Assembly (NCBI RefSeq): GCF_024704835.1
Contig: NZ_JAMXBE010000019.1
Coordinates: forward strand, 25,036 to 89,035
Direction: 5' to 3'
DNA from: Parapedobacter tibetensis
GTDB taxonomy: Bacteria; Bacteroidota; Bacteroidia; Sphingobacteriales; Sphingobacteriaceae
DNA length: 64,000 bases
Below, in pieces: positions 33,158 through 41,728 of the stretch. The notes under the pieces were generated by a model. The model saw only the letters and a program-made list of their open reading frames with translations. It had not been told where the DNA came from and made no database searches. Numbering within the stretch: the stretch's first letter is position 1; each line of letters opens with the position of its first letter. The position numbers and the translations under genes were made by a program.

Positions 33158-33772
33158 ATGTCATCAAAAACTAAACGCCATATCCTGATACTTTACGGCC
33201 TTCTGGCCATCGCATTGGTAGCCTTAGGGGTTGGGCTGCCGCGGTGGTCTGGTGAAACAGACGTAGGTGTACAAAAGGAAATGGAAAGTGATGAGAGGAC
33301 TTTTTTTTGGGAAATCTATCCCGAACTTGTTATCCCCAATGCCGGAAAGGCAATAGATAAAAGTCTTCATATAAAAGATTTGAATGATGGAGAGATCACT
33401 GTTAAGGATTTATCGGAAAGATCTCCACTTTTGGTTTTTAGATATTCCCAGTATGATTGCCATCTTTGTGTTGATCAGGTATTGGAAAAATTGCATACCA
33501 TTTATGAAGGAGATGAAGACAAAGTTTGCCTAATCATAGACGGGATGGCAGGGAGGGAATTTAGATTAAAGTATAAAAACAGGAAGATGAATTTTCTATC
33601 GTATTTTGTTGTTGATAACAGCCTAGGGCTGAGCTTGGAAAACAAGAACTTACCATTCCTGTTTGTGTTGTCCGGTGATGCACGGGTGAATAAGGTATTT
33701 GTTCCCTTTAAAGAGTTCCCCGATCAGACTGATGCATATTTAAGAAACATCAAAGCCCTTCTAAGTGACTAG
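33158..33772 (+). CDS. Membrane-anchored thioredoxin-fold-like protein with CHLC motif
   Basis: 204 residues: an N-terminal transmembrane helix (about 8-27), then a periplasmic domain with CHLC at 101-104 in FRYSQYDCHLCVDQVLEKL, placed after a beta strand (SPLLVFRYS) as in thioredoxin-like proteins. ENKNLPFLFVLSGD near 165 occupies the cis-Pro position. It is probably a thiol/disulfide protein acting on the eight-Cys secreted protein encoded at the head of the operon, or on the barrel. Overlaps the next gene by 8 bases. The family is not one I can name with certainty. Confidence 0.7.
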   Translation: MSSKTKRHILILYGLLAIALVALGVGLPRWSGETDVGVQKEMESDERTFFWEIYPELVIPNAGKAIDKSLHIKDLNDGEITVKDLSERSPLLVFRYSQYDCHLCVDQVLEKLHTIYEGDEDKVCLIIDGMAGREFRLKYKNRKMNFLSYFVVDNSLGLSLENKNLPFLFVLSGDARVNKVFVPFKEFPDQTDAYLRNIKALLSD

Positions 33773-36506
33773 GTGTCTAGTTGTAATTTTTTTCTGTTCA
33801 TGGAGTAGCTTGTGTGGTTATGGTCAATCTAATACGGAAAAAAAGGTCGTCATACGCGGCCGCGTGGTAGACTCTATCGGACAAGAGCCGATTGCAGCTA
33901 CTACAGTGAGCATCTACCAGAAAGGCGAGGGTAAACTATTGAAATATGGCTTTACCAATAACAGCGGTTTTTTCAACCTTGCTGAAGTACCGCTTGTCGA
34001 TTCCGTGTACCAAGTGCGGCTATCTCACATCGGGTACGGCACGGTTGAAGTTGACGTTAACCGGCCGTCTACCCCAACGGATATCGTTATGGGTGATATC
34101 CAAATGAAAAGCGTATCAAACCTGATAGCGGAAGTGGCTGTAAACCGCCCCCCGATAATGATGAACAATGACACACTGGTCATCAACCCGGAAGCATTCG
34201 ATTTACAACCTAATGCCGTGGTAGAAGATTTGTTGACCAAAGTGCCGGGTGTCGCCGTCTGGGGAGATGGCGTGATTACGGTCAATGGCAAAAGGGTGGA
34301 CAGGGTACTGGTAGAGGGGCAGCCGTTTTTTGGTGCGGACCCAGCGATCGCTACCCGAAACCTACCGTCGGATGCTATCGACAAGGTAAAAGTGTACGAT
34401 AGTCCGACCAATACCCCAGACCGAGAGGAGTCGCTGGAAATGGACATTATCCTCAAAAACGACAAAAAAAGGGGGCTTTTCGGGAAGGTGTCCCTTGGTG
34501 AAGGAACCAAGAACCATAAAGAACGGACTGTTTTGGTCAACGTATTCGACCCTAAGAACCAACTCAGCCTTTTTGCCGGCTCGAACAACACGAATAAGGT
34601 TGTCAGTAACGCTAGTGATTTCCTGGCAGCCAATGTCTACAAGGCGGGCGGTGAGGACCTAGAACCCAATACCCCGAGGTTTGATCAACGAGGGTTAAAT
34701 GATTTTTTTATTGCGGGTACCAAATTTGGACGGCGGTGGAATGACCGCCTCAGGACCAATCTCGAACTGCTCCACGACGACAGGAAATCCGAAACGCTGA
34801 CAGATGTGCGTGAAATCCGCCAGTTCGGCGAAGGCAACGTACAGGAAATCGCAGAAAGCCGACAGGACAACACGCATGGCGTCAGGCAATCGTACCTGGG
34901 CACTGCCCGGTATGAAGATCGGAAATGGGCGCTCAGGATTAACTCGCAAATTGAGCGGTCGAAGACGTCACGGAGCCAGCTGCTTAATCGGCAAGTAACC
35001 GACCAATCGGGGCAAAACTTGGCTGACTTGTATAAAGACCTGTTCAACGATGAGCAGAATCGTACAGGAAAAATAGGCTTCGATTTGCGTCAGGGAGTTA
35101 CACCAGGCAGAATAAAGTTCAACCTGTCCTATGAATTTGAGACCGAAAGCCGAAAGCAGGATCAACAGGAGGATATTTTGTTTAGCGATGGCGCCCCTAT
35201 TGATCGCCTAAAGCGGAATAATCAAGGCAACCAGCTGCATGAAATGTATACCGTCCTTGGCCTGGATGGACTACTAAATGCCATGGGCGTCAGGGGTATC
35301 GGTGTATCGTTTGACCTTCGTAATACCCTTAAGGCCCGCTGGCTGGACGAAGATCAGCAAGACCTGTTTTTTGACCCGGCTACAGACGGGTATACCGTCG
35401 AGAACCAAGCGATCTCTTATTCGGACCGGTTGCGGGAAATCATGTGGACTCCGGAAATCACGGCCTCCAGAGGTTTTGTCAAACGGATCGGAGGGGGGGA
35501 GAATAGGTGGCATTTTAATGCTGCATTGGGGTTGGAGACCACTTCCAGGAAAAATACCTCCAACCACGAACTTCGGGTGCTCGACAAACACATGCTTTAT
35601 ATGCTGCCATCGGCCAGTGTCCAGTATAGACGATTTCGCCAGCTGTCGAACAAGTCGCTAACGCTTGCTTATAAGACCTTGGTTAACCAGCCCCATATCC
35701 TCCAATTGATCGCCTTGGTAGACACCACCCAAAAAGACTTCAATCAAATCGGGAATAGGGGCCTGAAACCCGAAGAAGAGTACCAGTTTTCACTTGAATA
35801 TACCGATCTGCACCAAGTGAAAAACATGAGTCAAAGGCTTAAGGTCACCTATTCGTTGTACCGCAACCAGCATGCGAATAGCAGTACGTACTTGCCAGAC
35901 GGGGAGCGGTTGAGCCAAATGCTCAACACGGCCGGGCTTTCATCATTCAGTGCGCTTTATCAGTATAGAAGGAGTAGGGCCGTATGGGGTAGACCGTTGA
36001 ACATTAGTCTGATATCGCAGATTAATGGCGGGCACCGATATTTTTTCAACAACGACGTCCGGCATAAAAATAGCCGGTTGATGATGTCTCATCGACCAGA
36101 GATCGATTATGTACTGTCCGACCGGTTTAAGATAGGACTCCTTGGATCATTTACCTCTTATTGGACCGCTTCGGGACTGAACAGCACTACAACAAATAGC
36201 GCTAGTGTCGGCCTAGACGCGGTGTTGACGTGGCCGAGACGTACGACGTGGATCAGTAGGTTGGAGCGCAAACATTTTTCCACGAGGGGACTACCCGCTG
36301 AACAACTCCATCTTTGGCACGTCGATGTGTATTATCGCCTGCTTAAAAAGGAGCAGTTGGAAATCAAATTTTCCGCGTATGACATTTTGAATAACAATAG
36401 AACCATCCAAAATATTTTGAGGGACAATACCGTAAGACAGGTTAGGGTGAACAATATCCAACAATTTTTCATGATCGGTTTATCATATTACCCTAGGCTA
36501 TTTTAA
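33765..36506 (+). CDS. Large TonB-type outer-membrane barrel with carboxypeptidase-like N-terminal domain
   Basis: 913 residues starting with GTG at 33765, overlapping the preceding stop by 8 bases; no ATG lies ahead of the signal peptide (VVIFFCSWSSLCGYGQ). Domains: carboxypeptidase-regulatory-like sandwich (about 28-115, IRGRVVDSIGQEPIAATTVSIYQ), plug-like domain (about 130-240, VVEDLLTKVPGVAVWGDGVITVNGKR, VLVEGQPFFGADP), then a long barrel like the OMP_b-brl_3 group of outer-membrane proteins. It ends FMIGLSYYPRLF with a terminal Phe. No TonB box is obvious. It could import or export the Cys-rich protein or a small ligand. Confidence 0.85.
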   Translation: MTRCLVVIFFCSWSSLCGYGQSNTEKKVVIRGRVVDSIGQEPIAATTVSIYQKGEGKLLKYGFTNNSGFFNLAEVPLVDSVYQVRLSHIGYGTVEVDVNRPSTPTDIVMGDIQMKSVSNLIAEVAVNRPPIMMNNDTLVINPEAFDLQPNAVVEDLLTKVPGVAVWGDGVITVNGKRVDRVLVEGQPFFGADPAIATRNLPSDAIDKVKVYDSPTNTPDREESLEMDIILKNDKKRGLFGKVSLGEGTKNHKERTVLVNVFDPKNQLSLFAGSNNTNKVVSNASDFLAANVYKAGGEDLEPNTPRFDQRGLNDFFIAGTKFGRRWNDRLRTNLELLHDDRKSETLTDVREIRQFGEGNVQEIAESRQDNTHGVRQSYLGTARYEDRKWALRINSQIERSKTSRSQLLNRQVTDQSGQNLADLYKDLFNDEQNRTGKIGFDLRQGVTPGRIKFNLSYEFETESRKQDQQEDILFSDGAPIDRLKRNNQGNQLHEMYTVLGLDGLLNAMGVRGIGVSFDLRNTLKARWLDEDQQDLFFDPATDGYTVENQAISYSDRLREIMWTPEITASRGFVKRIGGGENRWHFNAALGLETTSRKNTSNHELRVLDKHMLYMLPSASVQYRRFRQLSNKSLTLAYKTLVNQPHILQLIALVDTTQKDFNQIGNRGLKPEEEYQFSLEYTDLHQVKNMSQRLKVTYSLYRNQHANSSTYLPDGERLSQMLNTAGLSSFSALYQYRRSRAVWGRPLNISLISQINGGHRYFFNNDVRHKNSRLMMSHRPEIDYVLSDRFKIGLLGSFTSYWTASGLNSTTTNSASVGLDAVLTWPRRTTWISRLERKHFSTRGLPAEQLHLWHVDVYYRLLKKEQLEIKFSAYDILNNNRTIQNILRDNTVRQVRVNNIQQFFMIGLSYYPRLF

Positions 36507-36894
36507 TGTAACTGCACCTCTTTTGACCATCCGACAGCCCTTCTTCACTAATCGCGTAGATATTCATGAATGTCTCAAAATGTCTTGACGCATTCGAAGT
36601 TCCCAAATTTCAACTTCTTACTCTTTTTGATTTCTCTAAGTGAACAAAGCCCAAAATGAGGCTACCACGAATAATAGTGAACAGCATACTTGTATCCAGT
36701 CTGTAAGCTGCTGTTCTTTTGGAAATCTAATTACGGCCATAATTCATTTAGGTTCATTGGTTTGGTTTCTGGGATAATCGGTTTATAGTTTATTGCGTCA
36801 CTTTCTTTGAACCGACCAAACGTTACTCATCAGTTCTTTTCTTATTCAGCTTATTTACCTCCGCTTTCGTTTCCCCATTGATACTATTATTCCA
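36507..36894. other. Intergenic region with minus-strand gene remnants
   Basis: No intact gene. On the reverse strand a 34-codon frame with one hydrophobic helix (36636-36740, MAVIRFPKEQQ ... FVVASFWALFT) begins inside the end of another frame that closes at 36731 and ends NLNELWP. The overlapping stop/start and hydrophobic tail look like pieces of a former gene string, but I recognise no family. They lie downstream of the zeta-toxin fragment on the same strand. Confidence 0.35.
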
Positions 36895-37146
36895 TCAAAT
36901 TATTTCAAGGTGATATTCCCTCAGGTCATCCGTATTCAGAATAACCGAGTTACCGGCCAGCCCGTCATAAAGCAATTTCCTCAGTGCCGTCTTGCCGGAC
37001 CCCGGCTGGCCAGCAAGGTAATAGGCGGCAGGTTTATCCAGTGGCACCACAATCGACAAATACTTGTTGGCTATTAGTCGATAGGTTGATTCGTGGTCAG
37101 TATCACTGAGCCGGTATAACTCTTTTAACTGCGTGATGGTTGGCAT
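36895..37146 (-). pseudogene. Truncated zeta-type toxin (P-loop kinase fragment)
   Basis: About 83 residues from an ATG at 37146. It starts PTITQLKELY and contains a Walker A motif in AYYLAGQPGSGKTALRKLL and then NTDDLREYH, both as in zeta toxins (UDP-N-acetylglucosamine or other small-molecule kinases). The sequence departs right after the REYH motif and stops, so more than half of the usual 200-270 residues is missing, including the rest of the substrate pocket. The start lies inside the end of an upstream frame that looks like the antitoxin. It is almost certainly non-functional. Confidence 0.7.
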
Positions 37147-37274
37147 ATTTCTTTTCAACAGCTAAAACTTCTCGATACTCTTCCCGATAGCTTTCAGTAA
37201 AATCCCGCATCTTTTTAAGGTCGTACCGGAATGCCGCATTACGGATAATGAACAACTCATCACTACGCTTATGA
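37103..37274 (-). pseudogene. Remnant of the antitoxin partner of the zeta-type toxin
   Basis: The reverse strand is open here without a proper ATG and reads DELFIIRNAAFRYDLKKMRD, then FTESYREEYREVLAVEKKYA and ends KRVIPAQ. It overlaps the toxin start by about 40 bases, the usual tight coupling of toxin-antitoxin pairs. Its 5' end disappears at the boundary of the 61-bp repeat (37275), where an in-frame stop appears. The helical, charged composition suits an antitoxin, but the family is inferred from position. Confidence 0.45.
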
Positions 37275-37335
37275 AATTTTTTTGTATGTTTCCGCTATAA
37301 ATGCTGCTTCTTAGCGGCAGCGGAGAGATCGATAA
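37275..37335 (+). repeat. Right copy of the perfect 61-bp direct repeat
   Basis: Identical to 29932-29992. Its left edge cuts the antitoxin remnant. Its last five bases, GATAA, are the beginning of the left arm of the 23-bp palindrome that controls the copper operon, so repeat and operator are joined. Confidence 0.9.
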
Positions 37336-37393
37336 TTTCGCTTATTTATGCAAATATAATTGTTGCATAAATAAGCGAAATTATCTAAGTTTG
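37331..37393 (+). promoter_or_regulatory. 23-bp perfect inverted repeat overlapping the copper-operon promoter
   Basis: GATAATTTCGC...ATGCAA (37331-37353) and its exact reverse complement (37363-37385) are separated by 9 bases, giving a 55-base palindrome. The -7 box TAAGTTTG (37386-37393) begins at its right edge, and a GTTG at 37362-37365 with 20-base spacing is the likely -33 element. A protein bound here would block RNA polymerase. The GTG of the first gene follows 7 bases after the box, so the leader is almost absent. Confidence 0.7.
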
Positions 37394-37399
37394 TGTATT

Positions 37400-37837
37400 G
37401 TGAAAAAAGTGATTGCCATATTGCTTTCCATGACCCTACTGGTTTCCTACCTGGGGTTTGCCATGAGTACGCATTTTTGTGGTGGTTATGCGGTAAAAAG
37501 CACGCTTTCCCTTGGTAACGCTCATCTGAATTGCGGCATGGCGACTGAGCAGAGCGGAAGCATGGAAGGTGAATATGACAACAATCAGGACCACAATACG
37601 AGGTTTATGCCGAAACCATGTTGTGAAAACCAACATCAGCTATTGCAGTTGGATGATGATTTCAAGGTTCAGTCCCCATCTATTGATGTAAACCTCAACT
37701 TCATTGTTGCCTATGTCCAAACCTACATCGGTTCATTTCTTTTTTCCCGGGAAGCCAAGGCGCAACAGTATGCCAACTACTCCCCTCCGCTACTGAAACA
37801 GGACACACAGATCTTGTTTCAATCATTCCTCATATAA
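37400..37837 (+). CDS. HYC_CC_PP family protein heading the copper/silver efflux operon
   Basis: 145 residues from GTG at 37400; a longer frame starting inside the 61-bp repeat is unlikely as it precedes the promoter. The family's diagnostic elements are visible: signal peptide, H-F-C-G-G (residues 25-29, here THFCGGY), a CC pair in PKPCCENQH near 75, and PP in NYSPPLLK near 128. The family is named for these and is regularly encoded with RND metal efflux genes in Bacteroidota; the conserved Cys and His suggest metal binding in the periplasm. First gene of the operon, 97 bases before the pump gene. Confidence 0.88.
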   Translation: MKKVIAILLSMTLLVSYLGFAMSTHFCGGYAVKSTLSLGNAHLNCGMATEQSGSMEGEYDNNQDHNTRFMPKPCCENQHQLLQLDDDFKVQSPSIDVNLNFIVAYVQTYIGSFLFSREAKAQQYANYSPPLLKQDTQILFQSFLI

Positions 37838-37856
37838 AACATATACGATGAAATGT

Positions 37857-37899
37857 CCCTTGCTTATCCGTAAGGGGCATAAAGACAAGCTATGTCTTT
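37857..37899 (+). promoter_or_regulatory. Two short hairpins between the first gene and the pump gene
   Basis: CCCTT (37857-37861) pairs with AAGGG (37872-37876), and AAAGACA (37881-37887) pairs with TGTCTTT (37893-37899). There is no U tract, so they are better seen as processing or attenuation structures that could set the ratio of small protein to pump than as a terminator. Confidence 0.4.
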
Positions 37900-37934
37900 G
37901 AGCAAATCATTTTTGTTCATTCAAACTTCGTATT

Positions 37935-40900
37935 ATGTTAAATCAGCTAATAAAATATTTCCTGAACAATAAATTGGTAACCCTGTTACTGACCTTACTT
38001 CTTGTCGGGTGGGGACTAACCACAGCTCCCTTTAAATGGGAAATCCCTTTTTTGCCGAGCGATCCGGTGCCTGTGGATGCCATACCTGATATCGGCGAAA
38101 ACCAACAAATTGTCTTTACGGAATGGATGGGGCGGTCACCCCAAGATGTGGAAGACCAAATTACCTATCCGCTGACCACGGCGATGTTGGGCATGCCGGG
38201 AGTAAAGTCCATCCGCTCCACCTCCATGTTTGGTTTTTCGAGTATCTATGTCATTTTTAAGGAGGATGTGGAATACTACTGGAGCCGGTCGCGCATCCTC
38301 GAGAAACTCAATGCACTACCTGCCGGACTACTGCCCGAAGAAGTACAGCCTAGGCTAGGGCCCGATGCCACCGCACTAGGACAAGTGTATTGGTATACCT
38401 TGGAAGGAAGGGATAAAGCGGGCAAGCCTGCCGGCGGATGGGATTTACACGAACTCCGAAGCATACAAGATTACTACGTACGCTATGCCCTTACCGGGTC
38501 TGAAGGCGTATCGGAAGTGGCCACCGTAGGCGGATACATCAAAGAATACCAGGTAGACCTGGATCCCAATGCCATGAAGGCCAACAACATCTCCATGATG
38601 GAAGTGATGGAAGCCCTGCGTAAAAGCAATAGGGATGTGGGTGCCAATACGGTAGAAATAAACCAGGTAGAATACCTCGTCAGGGGCCTGGGTTATGTAA
38701 AAAAAATAGAAGATATTGAAGACGCAGTGGTACGTGCGACAAACAACGTGCCCATACGAATCAAGGATATCGCCAAGGTAAATATCGGCCCAGCCGAAAG
38801 ATCCATGCTGGGTATACTTGATAAAAGCGGAGCAGAGGCCGTTGGAGGGGTAGTTATTGCTCGATATGGGGACAATCCCTTGGCAGTGATCGAAAATGTA
38901 AAAAAGAAGATCGCTGAAATAGCTGCCGGATTGCCGGAAAAGAAGCTGGAAGACGGCCGTACATCCAAAGTCACCATCGTTCCCTTTTACGACAGGACAC
39001 AGCTTATCCAGGAAACCCTCGGGACACTTAACGATGCCATTACCCTACAAATCCTGATCACCATCATCGTCATCATGGTCATGGTATATAACCTCCGGGC
39101 GTCCTTGCTTATCGCTACCCTATTGCCGCTTGCCGTATTAATGTGTTTCATTTTCATGAGATATTTTGGGGTAGACGCCAATATCGTGGCCCTATCCGGA
39201 ATCGCTATCGCCATCGGTACCATGGTAGACTTGGGGATTATCCTCAATGAGAATATCCTCAAAAAGATGGATGAAGCCCCGCAGGGACAGCCCTTGTTAA
39301 AGACGGTTTACGAAGGGACGACCGAAGTGGCAACAGCCATTCTAACTGCCGTTGCCACTACCATTGTGAGTTTTATTCCCGTATTTACCCTTCAGGCCGC
39401 AGAAGGTAAATTATTTGGCCCACTGGCTTGGACCAAGACCTTTGCCTTGGTGGCAGCGCTTATTTTTACCCTCGTCATCATGCCCGCCTTTTCGCACCTG
39501 GTATTTGGAATCAATAGAAAGAAGCAGGGTGATTTTTGGAAACGCACGGGAAACTATCTCCTAGCCGCGGTGGGCGTGACAGCCCTCTTTATACTGCCAC
39601 TGGCTGGGGTTATTCTAATCCTGCTAGCCGCAAATAACTTGCTGAATAGCTATTATCCCGAAAGATACGCGCGCTATCACACAGTTGCCCTCATGGCCGT
39701 TGCCGTGGCAGGGGTTTCATGGCTGCTCGCGGAGCAATGGGTTCCTCTTGGGGTAAAAGTAAGTACGCTAATCAACTTTTTATTCATTGTCATCATTGTA
39801 GGGGTTACCTTGGGTATGTTTACGGTGTTTATCCGGTATTATCCAAAAATGCTTGGCTGGTGTCTTGCCAATAAAAAGAAGTTTTTGCTCCTACCTGCCC
39901 TTATCATCCTTTTTGGGGGCATGGTCTGGCTGGGCTTTGATAAGCTATTTGGTTGGTCGGCTGCGGCCTTTGACAAATTGGGCTGGAATATCCGTACCAC
40001 TTCCATCTACAGTGGGCTGTCCCACACGTTCCCAGCCATGGGTAAAGAATTTATGCCATCATTAGATGAAGGAGCCTTTTTGTTGATGCCTACCTCCATG
40101 CCACATTCCGGAGTGGAGGCCAACAAGAAAATCCTTCAACAACTGGATATGCTGGTTACCGCCATACCCGAGGTGGAAACGGTGGTTGGCAAAGCCGGTC
40201 GGGCAGAAACCGCATTGGACCCCGCGCCCATGTCGATGTTTGAAAACGTGATCTTATATAAACCTGAATATAAAACCGATGCCGCTGGCCGGAAGATGCG
40301 CTTCAAAACGGATAAAAAAGGTGATTTCGTACGCGATGAGCAGGGCGAGTTGATAGCCGATAAAAACGGAGCGTACCATCGCCAATGGCGTGATCATATA
40401 CATTCGCCTGATGATATCTGGAATGAGATTGTAAAGGTAACAAACATACCGGGGGTGACTTCCGCTCCCAAACTACAGCCCATTGAGACCCGATTGGTGA
40501 TGCTACAAACGGGTATGCGGGCCCCTATGGGATTAAAGGTTTACGGGCCGGACTTGAAAACCATTGAGGATTTTAGCCTGGAGTTGGAAAACATACTGAA
40601 AGAGGTGCCCTCGGTAAAGCCAGAGGCTGTTTTTGCTGACCGGTCCCTCGGAAAGCCTTACCTAGAAATTGACTTGGACAGGAAAGCCATCTCCCGTTAC
40701 GGGCTGAATGTGGATGATTTGCAGGAATATATCGAGGTAGCACTGGGAGGAATGGCGATGACCACCACGGTAGAGGGCCGGGAAAGGTATTCCATCCGGG
40801 CACGTTATGCCCGGGAATTTCGCAATGACCCAGAAGCCATCAAGCGGGTGGTAATTACCACATCCGATGGTGGACAGGTGCCTTTGAGCGAAATGGCGGA

Positions 40901-41705
40901 AGTAATTTATCGCCCGGGGCCCATGATGATAAGGAGCGAGGAATCTTTTCTTGTAGGTTATGTATTATTGGATAAAAAAGAGGGGTTTGCCGAGGTGACC
41001 GTAGTAGCGGACGCACAACGATATATAAACAGTAAAATAAAATCAGGCGAGCTAAACGTCCCACAAGGGGTAAGTTTTAAGTTCTCAGGCTCTTATGAAA
41101 ACCAAGTGCGGGCAGAGGAAAGGCTGGCATTGGTCATCCCCCTCTGTTTAATCATCATTTTCCTCATCTTGTATTTCCAGTTCCGGTCGGTAGCCACCTC
41201 CATGTTCATTTTTACAGCCATTGCGATGGCATTTGCCGGCGGCTTTTTAATGCTTTGGCTGTATGCCCAGAGTTGGTTTATGAATTTCGATTTCCTCGGA
41301 ACCAACATGCGGGAATTGTTCCAGATGCGGCAATTTAACCTAAGTGTGGCTGTCTGGGTAGGATTCATCGCCTTGTTTGGTATTGCAACCGATGATGGGG
41401 TGGTGATGGCTACCTATCTCAAACAGCGCTTCGAGGCACAAAAAATCAACAACCGGAAACAAGTTCGCCAAGCGGTTTTACAAGCAGGTATGCGTAGGGT
41501 AAGGCCTTGTCTGATGACCACCGCCACGACCTTGCTGGCGTTGCTTCCCGTGTTATCCTCTTCGGGAAAAGGAGCAGATATCATGATCCCTATGGCCATC
41601 CCTGCTTTTGGGGGAATGACCGTGGCGCTGATCACGTTGTTTATTGTCCCCGTGCTGTATAGCTGGTGGGAAGAGCGGAAAGTGGGTGATGGACGCGAGA
41701 TATGA
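37935..41705 (+). CDS. CusA/CzcA-type heavy-metal RND efflux pump
   Basis: 1256 residues. Characteristic segments: N-terminal helix then PVDAIPDIGENQQIVFTEW, GMPGVKSIRSTSMFGFSSIYVIF, ARYGDNPLAVIENVKKKIAE, the RND core GIAIAIGTMVDLGIILNENIL, and the C-terminal GIATDDGVVMATYLKQRFE. The acidic residues of the proton relay lie in these TM4/TM10-type segments. It is about 200 residues longer than E. coli CusA owing to extra hydrophobic segments near 510-690, a form common in this phylum. The HYC and DUF3347 neighbours point to Cu/Ag. Its stop overlaps the next start (ATGA at 41702). Confidence 0.93.
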   Translation: MLNQLIKYFLNNKLVTLLLTLLLVGWGLTTAPFKWEIPFLPSDPVPVDAIPDIGENQQIVFTEWMGRSPQDVEDQITYPLTTAMLGMPGVKSIRSTSMFGFSSIYVIFKEDVEYYWSRSRILEKLNALPAGLLPEEVQPRLGPDATALGQVYWYTLEGRDKAGKPAGGWDLHELRSIQDYYVRYALTGSEGVSEVATVGGYIKEYQVDLDPNAMKANNISMMEVMEALRKSNRDVGANTVEINQVEYLVRGLGYVKKIEDIEDAVVRATNNVPIRIKDIAKVNIGPAERSMLGILDKSGAEAVGGVVIARYGDNPLAVIENVKKKIAEIAAGLPEKKLEDGRTSKVTIVPFYDRTQLIQETLGTLNDAITLQILITIIVIMVMVYNLRASLLIATLLPLAVLMCFIFMRYFGVDANIVALSGIAIAIGTMVDLGIILNENILKKMDEAPQGQPLLKTVYEGTTEVATAILTAVATTIVSFIPVFTLQAAEGKLFGPLAWTKTFALVAALIFTLVIMPAFSHLVFGINRKKQGDFWKRTGNYLLAAVGVTALFILPLAGVILILLAANNLLNSYYPERYARYHTVALMAVAVAGVSWLLAEQWVPLGVKVSTLINFLFIVIIVGVTLGMFTVFIRYYPKMLGWCLANKKKFLLLPALIILFGGMVWLGFDKLFGWSAAAFDKLGWNIRTTSIYSGLSHTFPAMGKEFMPSLDEGAFLLMPTSMPHSGVEANKKILQQLDMLVTAIPEVETVVGKAGRAETALDPAPMSMFENVILYKPEYKTDAAGRKMRFKTDKKGDFVRDEQGELIADKNGAYHRQWRDHIHSPDDIWNEIVKVTNIPGVTSAPKLQPIETRLVMLQTGMRAPMGLKVYGPDLKTIEDFSLELENILKEVPSVKPEAVFADRSLGKPYLEIDLDRKAISRYGLNVDDLQEYIEVALGGMAMTTTVEGRERYSIRARYAREFRNDPEAIKRVVITTSDGGQVPLSEMAEVIYRPGPMMIRSEESFLVGYVLLDKKEGFAEVTVVADAQRYINSKIKSGELNVPQGVSFKFSGSYENQVRAEERLALVIPLCLIIIFLILYFQFRSVATSMFIFTAIAMAFAGGFLMLWLYAQSWFMNFDFLGTNMRELFQMRQFNLSVAVWVGFIALFGIATDDGVVMATYLKQRFEAQKINNRKQVRQAVLQAGMRRVRPCLMTTATTLLALLPVLSSSGKGADIMIPMAIPAFGGMTVALITLFIVPVLYSWWEERKVGDGREI

Positions 41706-41728
41706 GTATTGTATATAAAATATTAGTG

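Noticed and set aside
34025..34633. 202-aa reverse-strand frame inside the TonB-type barrel gene
   Set aside because: Shadow of a well-supported plus-strand gene; low-complexity Ser/Thr/Leu composition.
29993..37274. Integrative element with its own integrase
   Set aside because: No integrase, recombinase or relaxase gene lies between the 61-bp repeats, so only a cassette-like origin is proposed.
37301..37399. N-terminal extension of the HYC_CC_PP gene through the 61-bp repeat
   Set aside because: The promoter -7 box lies at 37386-37393, so the upstream ATG would not be in the transcript; the signal peptide begins at the GTG at 37400.
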